Counted from the first letter of the stretch, positions 50,439 to 64,000 are shown. The stretch is 64,000 bases of DNA from Sipunculus nudus (GCA_026874595.1 CM049308.1:91639624-91703623), one strand, 5' to 3'. The notes: generated by a model from the letters alone, not told the origin. Numbers and translations: made by a program.

Positions 50439-53400
50439 AGGGGAAGTTAAGGATATAGCCTGCTGAGGCTGCAATATTAATCAGGCTGTATAGCTAAGAC
50501 TTGCTACCATACTGAGTGAGATGGTCTGTCCTTATTTTCTTGCTCTAACATGGAGCTTACTTGATTATTCCATCAACATGGGAAAAAATTAACAATATAA
50601 GATCCACATAATTAAAAAAAAATTCAGAAAATATCAAAGGTAAACTAAGCAAGATCAAAGCGAGTTTGTAAAAAGTTACCTTTATGCTTTTAAACCCCTC
50701 CCCCCCCCCCCCCAAAAAAAAATGAGAGAACATTTTCTTTCCAGGACCTGACTCAATCCCACTCACTGTTTTATGATATACTATTGATAGTCAAGCCTCG
50801 AAGGTAACTGATCATATGCCAAACCTGAATCATGTCAAACAAATATAACTGCTGGTGTTTCAATGTTGGTGGCCTTGAGATTATAAATAAATATCTTTCA
50901 ACCTTGGATGGGCAACTAATGGGTGATATAGTGACATCCTCAGGTGATAAGACGGAAGAATCCAGAAGATTGTTTGTAATTTAATGTAAATGTTAATTCT
51001 CTTCATAAAGTTGTTCAATTCATAAAAAGCCATTAGTGGTATAGATATCTATGTGTTTATTGGATTAATACATGTGATTGAGTATTAGAATGAAAGTACA
51101 TGTATTTATTATTTAAAAATACTAAATTATTATATTCTGATTATCTCAAAACATCACACACACACATATATATATTCAGTAATTTTTTCAAAGATATATC
51201 TAATCAGCTTGTGCCCAGATATAGGCTAATATGTGCTCCACACTGAGGGACTGCATGTAGGGCCCTTTATTCATTTTGTCTTTACTGAATAACTTTTGTC
51301 ACTAACTTGAAAAATCTTATATCTGCCCCTTGAATTGCATCTTTATACACAAATAAATACAAGGCCTTGACACCCACGATCCATGCAGGCATAATTGGTG
51401 CTAAATAAACCCCTTTTAAATTAATTATGTTTTATAACCTAGATAAATATCTGCTAAATAATAACCGAGTAACAAGCTGCATGGTTTAACACCAGCATCA
51501 AGTACTTGTAGAGTGATGCCATGAAAATAAAACCCAACACATTTAATATGAGTTTCTTGTTACAGGTTTCTGTCAGGCTTGCTGGTTTATTTATGCCTTG
51601 CTGTTGCTGACACAGTTGTACGTGACAGGAGGCAGATTCTTTTTGAGTGTTTTAGTAGATAATCTATTGGGCTTGACAAGAGCAGAATTAGCCAATGAGA
51701 ACTGTCAAGTCACCAGCATTCATAGTCATTATTATTTACAAGACATGATTTTTCTTGAAATAAATCACTGGGGTTTGATATGTACAACAAGTCAAGCTTT
51801 ATTGTGGACCAAAAAAGTAAATGACTAAACATGAATAATGATTACAAATGACCATGGTTGATTTGCATGGTTTAAAATATATTTTTAAAAAGATGTGTAT
51901 TACAAAATACATCAGGCAAAATGGCCAAGACCTTTATTAACCTTTGTATGTATGGATTTAATTAAAATGACAAATGTATTGAGAAGTAATAGTTGAAGGG
52001 TTTCCTTATTTTTTTATGGGCAACATTAAATATATGTAGCTCTTTCACATAAGTGAAAGTCTGACATCCACATGGATTCTATACAGAATTTGTGTAGGAG
52101 ACGGGGCAGGCAGTGCACAATAAAATTAGAAAGTGAAAACACTAGCTTTTTCTTAAATGGATCTGTTTGTTTTACTGTTTCCCTACACTTGCTGATCTTT
52201 GTATCATTGCATGTGTGCTGTTAATTGTTTAGAATAATCCATGCAAGATGCCACATGTTTACATTTCACTAGAAATGTTGTTGATCATCTTGTTTTGTCT
52301 CTTTACAGAACTGGGTCAGTTGGTGAAAGGATAATGAAATCGATAACGTATTAGGTAAGTCTGAAGATGATCATCTGGCAAGGTGTGTTAGAATTGATAC
52401 CAGAAAACAGTACAGATTTCCCTGAGCAAACATACAGGAAGAAATCAAGACCTGGTTTCATTGACCAGACATGGGTTTTCCATATTTACCTCAATCAAGA
52501 CTTAGAACCCTGGATACCATGGAACTATTTGGCCAATCCTTGTTTAACAATCTTCTTCATGTTTTGAATAAAATTCCTGCACTCACACAAGTCACAGTGC
52601 CTTTTTCTTAACAGAGCCCCTTCTTCTGTTATCTGTCTACTAAAATTATTTCATTGAACAAATTAAACCTGTCACTCTAGTTATTGTATGGGTAATTTTA
52701 TTTAAAAATAATGTAGGATTTTATTTAATAACACTGCAAAGACCAGTTATTGATATGATACTTAATATTTTTATTAAGAGGCAAAGTATTTCAGTTGGGG
52801 CATGCGTAGGCACACAATGTTAAGGTCTATCCATTCATTATCTCCCCCTTTGATGTGCCTGTGAAACAGCCTTTCTGGACAATGTTTTGTACACAAGTAC
52901 ATGTTTGTTCTAAAATGTAACTCTGGCTACCCTTGTTAAGGTACTCTCTGGCACAGGGCCTGATGTAGTACCTAGTAATAAATCTCGTAGTACGATGTGT
53001 GTTTACATTTTAGGTTGGGATTGCTGCCACATTGACAGCGAGGCCATCTGCCAGATGCCTGGTGTTTTTACATCCTGAAGTACATTTTGTTACTCCATTG
53101 CCTGGCTCACCCCAGCACCCATTTTCAACACTAATTGGATGCCCCTAACACTTACAAACGGTAAAATTTGTACGTTGGAGTGGATGTGTAGCTGTTGAAC
53201 TATTACATATGTTGCACAGCAGGCCACCCATGACCCAGTTGATGAAAGTTTTCCAGGCTGAAATCCAGTCAATGTTAATTGAATATGAGGATATCCCTTG
53301 CATGCATTACCAACATGATTAAACATAAGACTCCATATAAAAGGCAGTAGATTATGGATCAGCCCCTGAATATAATGCCAAAAATATACCAGATGTCCTG

Positions 53401-55497
53401 ATAATTTGCATATTGATCTGATCAACATCATTCATGCATATATCCCTTCAGAGCCCAGCCTTTGGCTATATACCATACTTATTATAATATTGGTACATTT
53501 ACTATTATGCATGATATGGTAGTAACAAAATGTTAAATGTTCATGATATTACAATAATTAAAGGGGCAGAGTTACCACAGGAAATGTGCTACTGTTGTAT
53601 TACAGGTAGCAATTAACAAGCTTTATGCATATATAGTTGTGAGCAAAAGAGTTATGTCCTTTTATTAAGAAAATAACTATACCAGTACAGCTGATGAACA
53701 GAGGCTCATTGTTTTGTTTATGGTAGATGTACATTCAGGATGATGTTGTAATTGCTGCTGCGGTTGATCCATTTGACAACCTGTCATTCTTATGTTTTGC
53801 AAATTATTACTATCTTGTTACAGAAACTTCCCGTCTGATGGTAAAGGTCCAGTGAAGGAAAAACATCTTGTTCAAGTTGCCTTACTTATATGAATATATG
53901 TAGTAAATGTTATCAGTGTGCTCAAATCTGTGCAGCAGTTAGTACAATCAGAGGGCAACTGTAAAAGGGGACATGGTACACCCTTTTTATGGTTAAAGTA
54001 TATTTTTAAGAGCTGAAGGTACCTGGTTCAAACCCCAGCACAGTCTGCAAGGCAAACCTTGACAAAATTCAGCAGGGTGAAATCTGCAAAAAACCTTATA
54101 TTCTCTTATATGTCCTAATTACAGGTATAGGATTGACATGTGGATTTTTTAGAGCCCCATTCAATCCTGAATTCAGGAGACTATTAATAACATTATCTAA
54201 GTCTATGGTTATTTTGACCCTCATTCAGGAGACAACTATACAACTATATGCCCTAGATCTGCTATTAAAATGGATAAAATAAAGCCGGTACCTGCTCAGA
54301 TAATGCTGTATTCCCTTCAAGCCTGTGAGTGAGAAGGAATGATACCATTGTGCCAATCAGAGCCTCCCTTCTCGCTCACCTGGTCTAGTACCTGCTATAG
54401 CTTTAGTTTTTCAATACAGCACCATAGTTGGCTGGTAGATCAATGCTTCATAACACACTCTCATATAATTGATTTTATGGCCTATGGTTGCGTTTGATCT
54501 GAGTGCGCCATTCTTCCAAAGGGCCAATATTCGGATGATTCTGAAATGGCAATCAGAGAGGGTGCCCACCTCAACGCCCTCTCACCCCCTATGGTCTATA
54601 AAGCAATCAACCATCCACATATTTCCTGAGTCTAAATATAATAAGTGGCCCCTACCTGTCTGCTACTCTTATTATTCTCTATTAAGTTAGCCACATATAC
54701 TACTGCCGCTAAATATAGTGTATAATTTGATATGAATGTGGATAAGTCTGCGTTTGATTGAATGCTGATGACTATAAGCTTTATTGAAATTATTGTCACA
54801 TTGAGTAAAATGTACACGGTGGTGCTATAATACCACACTTGTTGTGAAATAAACACGGTAAATACTTGTTACATATATGGAAAACATTTCAGTGGGCCAG
54901 GTAATAACATTACTTTATTACTGAAGTGCTAGGCATATATTAATTCTCAAATATTTATATCCTTTATGCAAAATGCAATTATGAAGCACATTTGGGGCAG
55001 AAAAAAATAGTGTGTTTTGTTGTACACTCTTGGTTTAGCAGCAGCTATCTAAACTAGAATTATGTTCAATGGAAGTAACAGCAAAATTAATACATAACTG
55101 TGGTGGTATGTTTACATACCTGCCTGACTGATTTAGGTAAACATTTATAGCCATAGTTTCCTCTCCTCTTTAAATAAAACTGTACATCACATGTATAGAG
55201 GTTTTTGTCTCATGGCATGAGAACTCACTTAATTATCTGCCTACCTTAACAGTTCACAGTGTCCTCATGTTGGCCAATCATGGGTAATCAAATCTCGTTC
55301 GTCCTATTTATAAAATTCCTTTTCCAGGACCATGTGAACTCAATCAGCCAGGTCTAAACACACTTGCAGCTCCATAAGAATCTAACTATTACAGCGGTAA
55401 CCATATACACAAATACACGCTCACAAGTTCTTTACTGATTGATTTTCTGCCAATTATACCTGCCCGTGGTAATTAGATTTCTCCTCATATTGCTCAC
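50439..55497. other. AT-rich region, no established gene
   Basis: No gene that I can support. It contains a C-run (50699-50713) and an isolated splice-flanked segment at 52309-52354. Frames such as 53431-53090 (minus) and 51598-51828 (plus) have no family features. Confidence 0.4.
52309..52354 (+). other. splice-flanked segment with stops in all frames
   Basis: 46 nt between a strong acceptor (TTTGTCTCTTTACAG) and an ideal donor (TTAG, then GTAAGT). All three plus-strand frames contain a stop, so if spliced it belongs to a UTR or long non-coding RNA. Confidence 0.2.
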
Positions 55498-55568
55498 CTT
55501 ACATGGAGGCCCACCATGGTTGCATGCTACCAAAGCATAGATCTGCCGCTGAGTGAACTTATTGTTGG

Positions 55569-58500
55569 TCAACCTGGCAGCCTTATAACTAGTCTGCATG
55601 CTAGGTTGGCATTAGTAGCCAGCTTGTCAGTTTCATCTACACTGGTATGTTTCACTTTCCGCATGCTGGCATACTGTCTCCCAAGAAATAGTGGGTGGAA
55701 CTTGTGCTCTGGTCCATACTGGACCGATTTTGGCTGGTACTCCAGTGTATTTTGGCTCCATTGGCTAAATGGTTTCTTGAAAACCTGTGGTTAAATAATT
55801 CATATGGCTGTGATATGGTTTGAAATTCTTGATTGTGCTGCAGCTTTTATTACCTCAATTAGTAGCTTGTTTGATTGACTTGATATTAAGAGCATTTATG
55901 CTCATGTTTCATGTTCAATGCTGATAATTTAGAATAATTAAATTCATTTTTGAAGACATCTCAATACGTTTTTGAACATAATTATTACATTGGTTAAAAG
56001 AGAACTGACTTCAACTTATTCTCAAGTGAGTAAAATTAACTATTTCATCCCAAGAAAGGTGGTATTGTTTTTATTGGTATCCAGTATTTGCTTGTTACTC
56101 TCTGATTGCTTTCTTATGCTGTTCAGATTACTTGAAGAGATTAGAGATGATAAAGAATCCAGTGATTCTTTTGTCTGGATCAGTGGATCCTGAAGCAAAT
56201 TAGGATTATTTTATTCCCTCAAGAGTATCTCTCTCCTCAGTTGCTGTAACTCTAAATCCAACCTCACAAAAAGCCACTGAATTAAATTAAGGGACCATTA
56301 CTCAGCTGGGTTGATGAGTGGAAGTGGATACACCCACTTCATGAGTGGTCCTGTTTTAAATCCCAGTACAGTGTTCCTAGATCCTGTGTTTGATAAATTT
56401 GTTTCACTTTGGTATGAATATGCCAATATGTTCTTCCCTAGCAAGAGTATTTGTGCTTTACTAAGGGTCCTCTAGTGTCATTTTGTACATAGAAATAATT
56501 ATTATGGGTCACAGTCCAAAATACTTTTATCATTTATTCTATTCATTTTTGGTGGAAATAAATATATGAACCATTATTGAAAATTTATTAAAATTTAAAT
56601 TCATACAATTAACTAATCATGATAGTTGATAAACCATGGTAGAATACATTCATTGAAATCACTGCAGTATTGTAATTGAATGGCATTGTATGAAAGACAG
56701 TAAGGTTGTGACAAATGTGATTTTGCCCTGATCTTGCCACTATTTAAACAGGCATCGTCATGGTGTGTCTGTACTCTGTGATACCTGGATTGTCATGGGA
56801 GGGAGGGTTCATGAACTATAGGCCATTGATACTGGGTAGCTCATCCCATTCAGTATTTATTAAGCTTTACCTTAGGCCCACAGTAATGATCCCTTGCTCT
56901 TGCCGTGTGATTTCATACTCGCTGGACATGCACTGATGCATTATTTATCTTTTGCAGAGCCAGAGCTGATATGAATTATTACACACTACTTCCTGTATCC
57001 AATCACCTATACTGGTCTGGGCTGCAGTTCAGGTAAACCTCCTGTGTATGGCTCAATTAAAACCCAATTAATACTGAGATGTAATCAATATGGTTTAGGT
57101 GCACAGAAGATATGCCACAAGAATATTCCTTCTGTCAATAATGTCTAGACGACTCTCAATAATTATTCGGACTTTGTGCTCAAATTATCTGATTATGAAG
57201 GGAAAACAGAGGTTGACAAAAGCATTGAAATATTGATTGAGATGTGAAAACCCCAGTTAGGCCAGGTAGCTTGGCTAACTGCAGCATGCCCATCAGGCCA
57301 GGTAATGCAATACAGACTGAGGTTTTTAATAAGCACATAGAGTGCAGCACAATTGGTCCAATAGATACAAATAGATTCAACTGGTCATTTTTGCCTGAAC
57401 CTGTGAATTTTCTGTTTATTACGAACTTTAGCTGGTGTCCTATGTCAGTTTTAAATATGGTACCTTGGTGAATTAGCTGGAGTTAAGAGCAGTATCTTAG
57501 GGGCGGATCCAGGAGGACTAATGACAAAACCTAAAAGGTCCCTGGTTCCAGAAATGTAGGTGTCTACTAAGTTTGGTCTGAAATGCTTTGTAAAAAGGTT
57601 GTGGCAACTGAAAAAAGGCTGGTTCCAGACCTCAACGCCTACCCCCCACCCCCTCTTGATTCTGCTTATGCCTATGCATGTGTAGATCTTATTATACTGT
57701 GGTGACAAGTGTTTACTCTTGATTATTTCTAGTCATGAATATTTTCATAATTCTGGCTGTACTGTTGCATCGCCAGATTATTAAATAATACAAAAAATAA
57801 ATTTGCAGAGTAGAGATACTAATTTGTCATTTCCTCTGTGTAACCTATGATAAATGTATTGTGATATCATACAAACCACGCCCAGACCTCAGTTGGCTAT
57901 GCGACTGTTAATGTGTGCATATTTACAGGCAGTAACAAGTGCATGCAATGAACAGTTGACAAAACACAGGAGTTTTTTTCTTCTTTCCTAGCATCGTTTA
58001 TATGACCCATAAATATTTGCTGAAGGGCTGTTATCTGAAGGAAGGGCATTGACATGGCCGGAAGCATACTTGTCAAAACCTTCAGTCCTGCCCTGTTTTA
58101 ATGGGGGCTCCACAGATTAAACCAGTAGGAAGGAATAAAGGGCTATTAAAGATTCAAGATGTCTATAGAAATGGATTCGCTCCAGTGCCCCAAATTTTTG
58201 AATCTTTGTTTCCTTATTGGGAGTAATGGCCCACTTCAGTGGATATTTATATTCAACTACATGCAGATCAGTCTGTTTATAGATGAGAATACATATAAAT
58301 TCACACTTAATTTGATGCATTAAGTTCCTCTTCTATTAAAGGTGCCACCAGTGAGTGTCACAACAGGAAGAGAATAACTCACTAATTAGTTTTTATGCTA
58401 ATTTTTTTAATGATTAGGGCAATAACCTGTTATCTAGGTGCTGTTTGTATATATGACTAAATACATGTTACACTGAATCCTGATGAACATCTGCAGATTT

Positions 58501-61500
58501 AAGTCTTATAAAAATTTAGAATGAACATATGCTTAGAAAGAGTGAATTTTCTTTAACCAGGATATTGTTTCACCATGTGCCTGAGAAGTGCCTGACACAT
58601 TTGACATGTAGATCTGTGATATAATTAAACAGCCCAAAGGGTTACACTACTGTGCTTGTTTAGCTTTTTCTCAGGGCTTTGCATTGTCTGGCCACAGTGG
58701 AGTGTATGGGTAAACAAACTGAAATTAAGAAATTTTAAGCACCCCATGGATTTATAGCCTATATTATTGGCATTGAAAGGGGGTCAGCTTTTTACCCTTG
58801 TTTGTCTCTCTATTTGTTAACATGATATATTAAAATAGTTGCAGTTAACATGCAGTGAAAATTTGATATCATGAGCTGGTAGTGCATGGGCGGTAAGAGG
58901 AATTATTAAATTTGGTTTAGATTAAAATGTATACAGGTCCAGGCCCCACAAGAATTATGACCTGTACATCTAGGGTTTAAGTGAAAATTACAGGGGTACT
59001 AGGGTAATATTTATGTGGCTTTTCCAATCCACAATGCCGAGAGTTACATGCTAGTTAGCACTGCATTCCTTATCATTTTGTTAAGGTATGTCCCTTTCTT
59101 TTCATACAAAAGTAATCTTTTAAACTAAATAATATTCTGGAATGCCACGAGAAAAATGTCATGCTGCTGAGTGAATATTTTATCACTCTATGGTACCATA
59201 GAGAAGAATACTGTTGAATGTATATACAGTAGAACCTGTCTAACAGACCACAGTCTATTAAGACCACCCTTGAGTGTACAAAAAACAGACACATCTGTTA
59301 TAAATAATAAGGTTACATGTGAATAAAGACCACTTTTGCCCAACCCCACATGTGGTTTTATACTGTATATGGAATCTGCCTAATTAATTAAACCAATGGC
59401 TAAGAGGAACAACATTAAAGAGTTTGTTCATGTGCCTGACTGTCTATATAAAGTAATATACCTTCTCCCAAGTATTCTTTCCCCATGTAACATCATATGG
59501 ATATTAATGTACATTGTAAATTGCCTTTGTGAAGATCTTGATATTGTTACCATGATCATTCATGCTTGTAAACGTACTGGCATGCTGATAAGCCTCCCAA
59601 AGCTCTTTATTTCTTGATGTATAGACTGTCACACAGTGTATCAAGTGAAGGAGCTTGTTATCAGATGGTTCAGCTACCTGAACACTAATTCTTAATATTG
59701 TTGTGGCTTTGTACATGTGCTTTATTAGATTGTGATCAGGAACTCTCTGTGATAAAAAAAAATAAACTAAAATGAGGTGACATGCTTCTGTTTTGCTTTT
59801 GAAAAAATCCTCATCAGGTAATACACAGTTGCCCATATTTTCTGTTGGTGTAGTTTTGCTTATAATCACAGGGTATTGACTTTCATAACACACTGATGTC
59901 ATAGCTTTGTATCACATGTACAGATGTGATATGAAAATGCATAGTTTAAATGTTAGTTATTACAGTATTCTGCTCACTCAGCTGTATATTATAGAACGCT
60001 TGTAAAAACCATGTATACCCACAACTTGTTGACTTATGATTCTGCACATGCGTTTATGTTTGAGCATGTACATACTTTATCTTCATTGTAAGCTTATAGG
60101 TGATTATACACCTGCAAAAAAGTAGTTAATGCTAAACGTTTGCTTATAGTAAGATTTAAAAACATATTTACACAATACGATAGGAATATTAACACGAGTA
60201 GGAAGTGAAGAGGTGCTGTTGTTAGCATTGACTCATCCTGTTTAATGTTTATTTACTCGTACCACGGAACCATCCGGTTGTGTGTATAGTTCATACAAAG
60301 GATCGTGGGAAGGTCTTAACCACACTATGTGATTAGAGATCAGGTATAGAAGGACGGATATTTCCTCTTACGTCTGATGAAACTATCTTACTTTCAAATG
60401 AATTGCACACCCACGAGTGTGAATTCTGTTGTTATGTTGATATATGTATTTCCTGGTGTCCCGGGCCCACCAATTCTTGGCAGATTAATTATATTTGCAC
60501 AAATTAGCTGAGTCGCTAGTTTACTCTTCCCAACCCCGAGCGTACTATTATCACAAATGCTACCAGGGGTTCACAGCATATTATGATCGCATAAAACAAA
60601 CTGATACTTCTGCAAATGAGGTACCAGGCACCGTAAGTTGTTAAAGGCGTGGGAAGTTTGTACGTTTAGTTTTCCCATGGAAACAGATTATATGTGGATA
60701 TAAATGATACAAAGTTAATTACTGGCACATCTTCTAGAAAAGTCCATCACCTCCTCCAGTTCCCCGGTATGATGTAACCAAGTGCAAACTATTTATTGTT
60801 CTAAGGTAACTTAATATTCAGTGAAACCTGCCCTGACTGGCACTGGTCTATCACAGACATCTCTTACATTGAGACAGCTGTATGAGAGGTCTTGAAGATT
60901 TTGTCTTCATTAATGGCTGTAATCTTTCTCTTCATATTTTTTATTCATAATCAGACCTGTCAATGATGACCATGTACATTTTCTTATAATTGCACTAGCA
61001 TATTCAACTCAAACCTATCCACAAGCAGCAGCTCAAAATAACAGCCAAAACTTTGACCAATGTCTACATCAATGATTTAATACAGAAATAATAGCTTTAT
61101 CTAATTTGGTCCCTAAATTGAAATCCATGTATTGGTTAGGGCCTTTCCTTTCCAGGAAGTCAGGTTTCCAGGTGACTTGGCATCCTCCCTTGGTAGCGTG
61201 CACCTTTGGCGTGACTGGCATTGTTAAACAGCTTACTGCTGATATTAGTTTTCATTTGATCCCTGTTCTGTCATAAAGGTCTATTGATTTTCAGCTCATG
61301 ACTTTGCCCATTTTGCTGAAATTGTGAATGGTTGATCCCCTAGGATTACATCAGTGAATTTTATGGCACCACATGTGGTCACCCATGGTGACCGTGGTCT
61401 TATGATCATTCCTAGAAATGAGATATTTTCTAGGCATGGAATCGGTCTTAGTTTTACTGTCAACATTGCTGCTGCTCATGCAGTAGGCACTAAACAAAGG

Positions 61501-63836
61501 GCTGAAATATGACAGATAACTGGGAATCTTGCATACCATTATTGTATTTTCCTTGTCTTACTTATTGATAGAGTATTTTGAAATGTGGTTACTTTATAAC
61601 TGTATGTCATATCTCATAATTATATAATCCTTTAAAGTTTTTCAGCCTGTGGATTTTGAAGTTCTAAATTTCCTGAGTTATAAATTCCTACAGACTCAGA
61701 CATATCAAAGCACAAACTGTCTTGTTATAAAACTTAAAAGCTTTGTCATGGAAATAGGCTTAGTGAGGATAGGTGCACAAATGTCCAAACCAGCCGGGTT
61801 CCTTCATAACCACAGCTCTGTATATTACTCTATCGTGCCAATAGAGCCATAGCACCAAGTACACCAGTGTTGCATTATCAAACCAATGTATTAAAGCATA
61901 CAACAACTATGCTGTCCTTATGACAGACCATGGACTTTCTGTTTTATAATGTGAAACAGTTCCCATTCAACCTGGAAATATTTATGCACATACTAACTGT
62001 ACATAAATAGCATTCTCTACCTGTAACATTAAATAATACTCAGGTTGAATGCAAAAAGTTGAGTCACTTTTGGTTTACATGTACATAAATGTTGGACATG
62101 TGCTGTACATCTGTGTATGGGAAATAAATGGGTGAGATACTCAAATATACATATCAATATCTGTTGACTGTACCCACAGGGCAAGTTTCTGGGCCATATT
62201 ATATAACCACTTCACAACCAGTAAGATATATTCAGTGGCAGAAAAAGCTTACCTTCCTGATGGGTGGCTGTATATATATAGATGGCAGAGCATTACATTT
62301 AAACGTATTTGGTATCTATACCAAGAACATGCCTCTTTTCACCAATACCTGAGTTGTGTGCTTGGGCATATTTATGAACCCACCTACTATGAATCATATG
62401 TAATAAAGTAGATGGATAGTAAGATATCGACTTTTATATATGACAAGTTACAATGAACTACTATCGTGCATTATGCAGTATGGCAGCACTCAAGACTTAT
62501 TAAATCTGTAATATCCATAATATTTGTTTTTAAAAGTCACAACAGCTTAAGTATATATGCGTCTTACAAGTAACATAAACAAATGCAACATATTAGCCAA
62601 GCATGCAATACATTCTGAGTACTCTATACGTCCTTTGTGTGGTAATTATGTACATGGGTACTAAGAACCATATGATGATATAGTTCCTACAGTTGGAGTT
62701 ACATAATCTTGTCCGTGTGTACAGGTAACCTTTATGTATCATGGATAAACCATAGTTTATTCATCATGTACATGAGGAGCTGAGAATAACAAAATGGGGG
62801 GATGGAAAGATACATTAATCACAATCACATGTAATGAACATAATCTCCAGTATGATACTTATGGCGATACTCCTTTCATGATTCAATACACATGATACAA
62901 GGTAGTAGTATAAGAGTTTAGATTGTAAGTCAGTGCTTTCCTTTGTTCAAGTTTGTTATGCAGTTATTTCCACTCCTCAGGAATGATAAATGATGAAACA
63001 GCCCATGCAATTGGTTTGATAATTAGGCAGTTAGCCAATCAGGTTCCAGTTAATTGATTTCTGGCCAGTGACGTTTCACCTGTCATGTGGTGGGCTACTA
63101 AACATTATTAGATCCAGGAGGTTGCTAAATAAATGTCAGACTTTCTGCTTGATTGTAACATATTGTCAGCTGATTGATACAGGGATATCTGACAATAATG
63201 ATAAAATATTTGATTTTGTATCATTAAATATCAGTCCACTGGTTAATTGTTACAGCCGGGCATATCATATATTAAGTAAAATGGTAATAAAAAATTATTT
63301 ATAGTGATAAGAAAAAAAGCATCTAGCTGATGCTGTTCAATACTTCAGTCCTGCAGCTTACAGAACTGGGCACACTCTTCTGGACCTATATATAACTCAT
63401 GAACCTTAAATGAAACAAATATAAGGCAGATAGCACCTACCTGTTGGCAGTGATAGAGACTTATGCTTATGGTCCTAGGTGCACGGGATATAACCACCCA
63501 AGGATGCCATCCTGACGAAACAAAAACCAGACATTAACATAAAACTAGGGAGCAAGCATTCTTTATCAGTTCACTGGACTGTTAGTCAGGCCATGTAGAT
63601 ATCTATATACAGGGAAAAGAGGCATTTCATGAATGAACTCATAAATATACTGTTAACAGGTGAACTTTCTGTGCTGTCCTGGCAAAAAGATGTTGCTGTG
63701 GGTTGTCCACAGTATAAATGTGTATCTCCTGATCACCATGTCCAAATAGAACAAGGGAAGAACAACATTTGATCGGTTCATTAAAATGTTCATTGAAGAC
63801 AAAGGTCTCTCTTGTCCGTATACTGGAAATGTTAAC
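55569..63836 (-). CDS. unidentified gene, partial, tentative exons
   Basis: Minus-strand segments with good splice signals: A, from 63836 (acceptor TACCTTTTCTTCAG) to an uncertain end near 63639, encoding NISSIRTRETFVFNEHF and SSLVLFGHGDQEIHIYTV; B, 63511-63441, encoding WHPWVVISRAPRTISISLY; C, 59746-59678, encoding RVPDHNLIKHMYKATTILRI; D, 55784-55569, encoding 71 residues from VFKKPFSQWSQNTLEYQ to a stop. B to C to D join in phase 0. A to B does not join cleanly, since B needs one carried base and A offers only a weak donor of that phase. 'FGHGDQEIHIYTV' resembles a beta-propeller blade, but no family is recognised. The 5' end would lie beyond the window. Confidence 0.3.
56958..57032 (+). 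other. splice-flanked open segment, unassigned
   Basis: 75 nt between acceptor TTATCTTTTGCAG and donor CAG, then GTAAAC. One frame is open (ADMNYYTLLPVSNHLYWSG). It lies between the tentative minus-strand exons C and D, on the other strand. Possibly part of a plus-strand transcript, possibly chance. Confidence 0.18.
57500..57690 (+). repeat. dispersed repeat fragment (GGGGCGGATCC family)
   Basis: Begins GGGGCGGATCCAGGAGGACT and shares ATGACAAAACCTAAAA with the inverted fragment at 40330-40520. Part of a repeat family widespread in invertebrates. Confidence 0.6.
59227..59365. mobile_element. short MITE, pogo/Tigger-like ends
   Basis: 139 bp starting CAGTAGAACCTGTCTAAC and, read from the other end, CAGTATAAAACCACATG, both next to TATA (a TA target site). 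Contains TTAAGACCACCC and GTGGTCTTTATTC inverted stretches. A related single end (CAGTGAAACCTG) is at 60819. Confidence 0.55.
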
Positions 63837-64000
63837 CTGAAGAAAAGGTACCAATAATAGAAAGTAATCAGTACTATTTATAAAGTACCAAAAGTTTATT
63901 AATCAGAATCACAGCACTGTTAGACATGTATACAAAATATACAATCCCATCTCCTATCACTCTCTCATCTCCCCTCTGCATTTTTATTATAAGGATGCTT

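Noticed and set aside
53090-53431. 113-codon minus-strand frame
   Set aside because: No recognisable domain, no start or splice support.
54020-54060. tRNA or SINE B-box-like GGTTCAAACCCC (also near 22837)
   Set aside because: No A-box at the right distance and no cloverleaf can be drawn; too little for a tRNA or SINE call.
61351-61539. Minus-strand frame with a good upstream acceptor
   Set aside because: The phase-0 frame needed between exons B and C hits a stop at once, and no clear donor ends it.
63639-63836. Kaptin or other named WD/propeller protein for exon A
   Set aside because: Only one short blade-like motif; flanking segments do not follow the kaptin or VPS18 sequences as I remember them.
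1-64000. Retroviral, LTR, Polinton or toxin-gene remnants
   Set aside because: Looked for the usual domain signatures and paired long terminal repeats; none recognised by eye.

Overview
The window looks like nuclear DNA from a lophotrochozoan animal, most likely a bivalve mollusc. The reasons are an AT-rich intron-containing layout, long TA/GA/G-run microsatellites, and two dispersed repeat types typical of bivalves: a TCAAGGTCA-bearing tandem repeat, and an AGCTCAGCTGAC-ended element carrying a GTCCGTC-type tract. The species assignment is inference. I recognised no LTR, retroviral, Polinton-like or prokaryotic element.

Two genes can be rebuilt exon by exon with consistent reading phase, both on the minus strand. 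The first is a Delta-type Notch ligand (10 exons, start codon at 29945, stop at 20448, 793 residues) with signal peptide, MNNL region, DSL domain, nine EGF repeats, one membrane span and a C-terminal ATEV PDZ ligand. The second, about 14 kb downstream in the same orientation, is a CHAC1-like gamma-glutamylcyclotransferase (3 exons, 6198 to 2881, 232 residues). Vertebrate CHAC1 is also called Botch and is reported to block Notch maturation. From memory, human DLL4 and CHAC1 are neighbours at 15q15.1 in the same order and orientation, so this looks like an ancient ligand plus antagonist pair. It is the most interesting point in the window.

Layout: 0.36-1.5 kb, tandem repeat with nuclear-receptor-like half-sites; 2.9-6.2 kb, CHAC1, with a palindromic transposon in its first intron, an ATF/CRE plus CARE pair upstream, and several CRE palindromes around it; 8.9-10.7 kb, a repeat element whose inverted partner lies at 48.9-50.4 kb; 12.1-14.7 kb, a 46-bp minisatellite with a recent internal duplication; 17.2-20.4 kb, probable Delta 3' UTR and flank; 20.4-29.9 kb, Delta; 30.3-30.4 kb, a probable Delta promoter with TATA and a HES/Hey-type site; 30.4-48.9 kb, a long non-coding upstream region with a CpG-rich block at 39.2-39.5 kb and a cluster of Su(H)/CSL consensus sites at 42.7-47.7 kb; 50.4-64 kb, AT-rich DNA with weakly supported exons of an unidentified minus-strand gene and a few isolated splice-flanked segments.

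The regulatory motifs fit the gene functions: CAGCTG proneural boxes in the Delta introns, a HES-type site at its promoter, Su(H) sites upstream, and ATF/CREB-type sites at CHAC1. All are short-motif observations and remain inference until tested.
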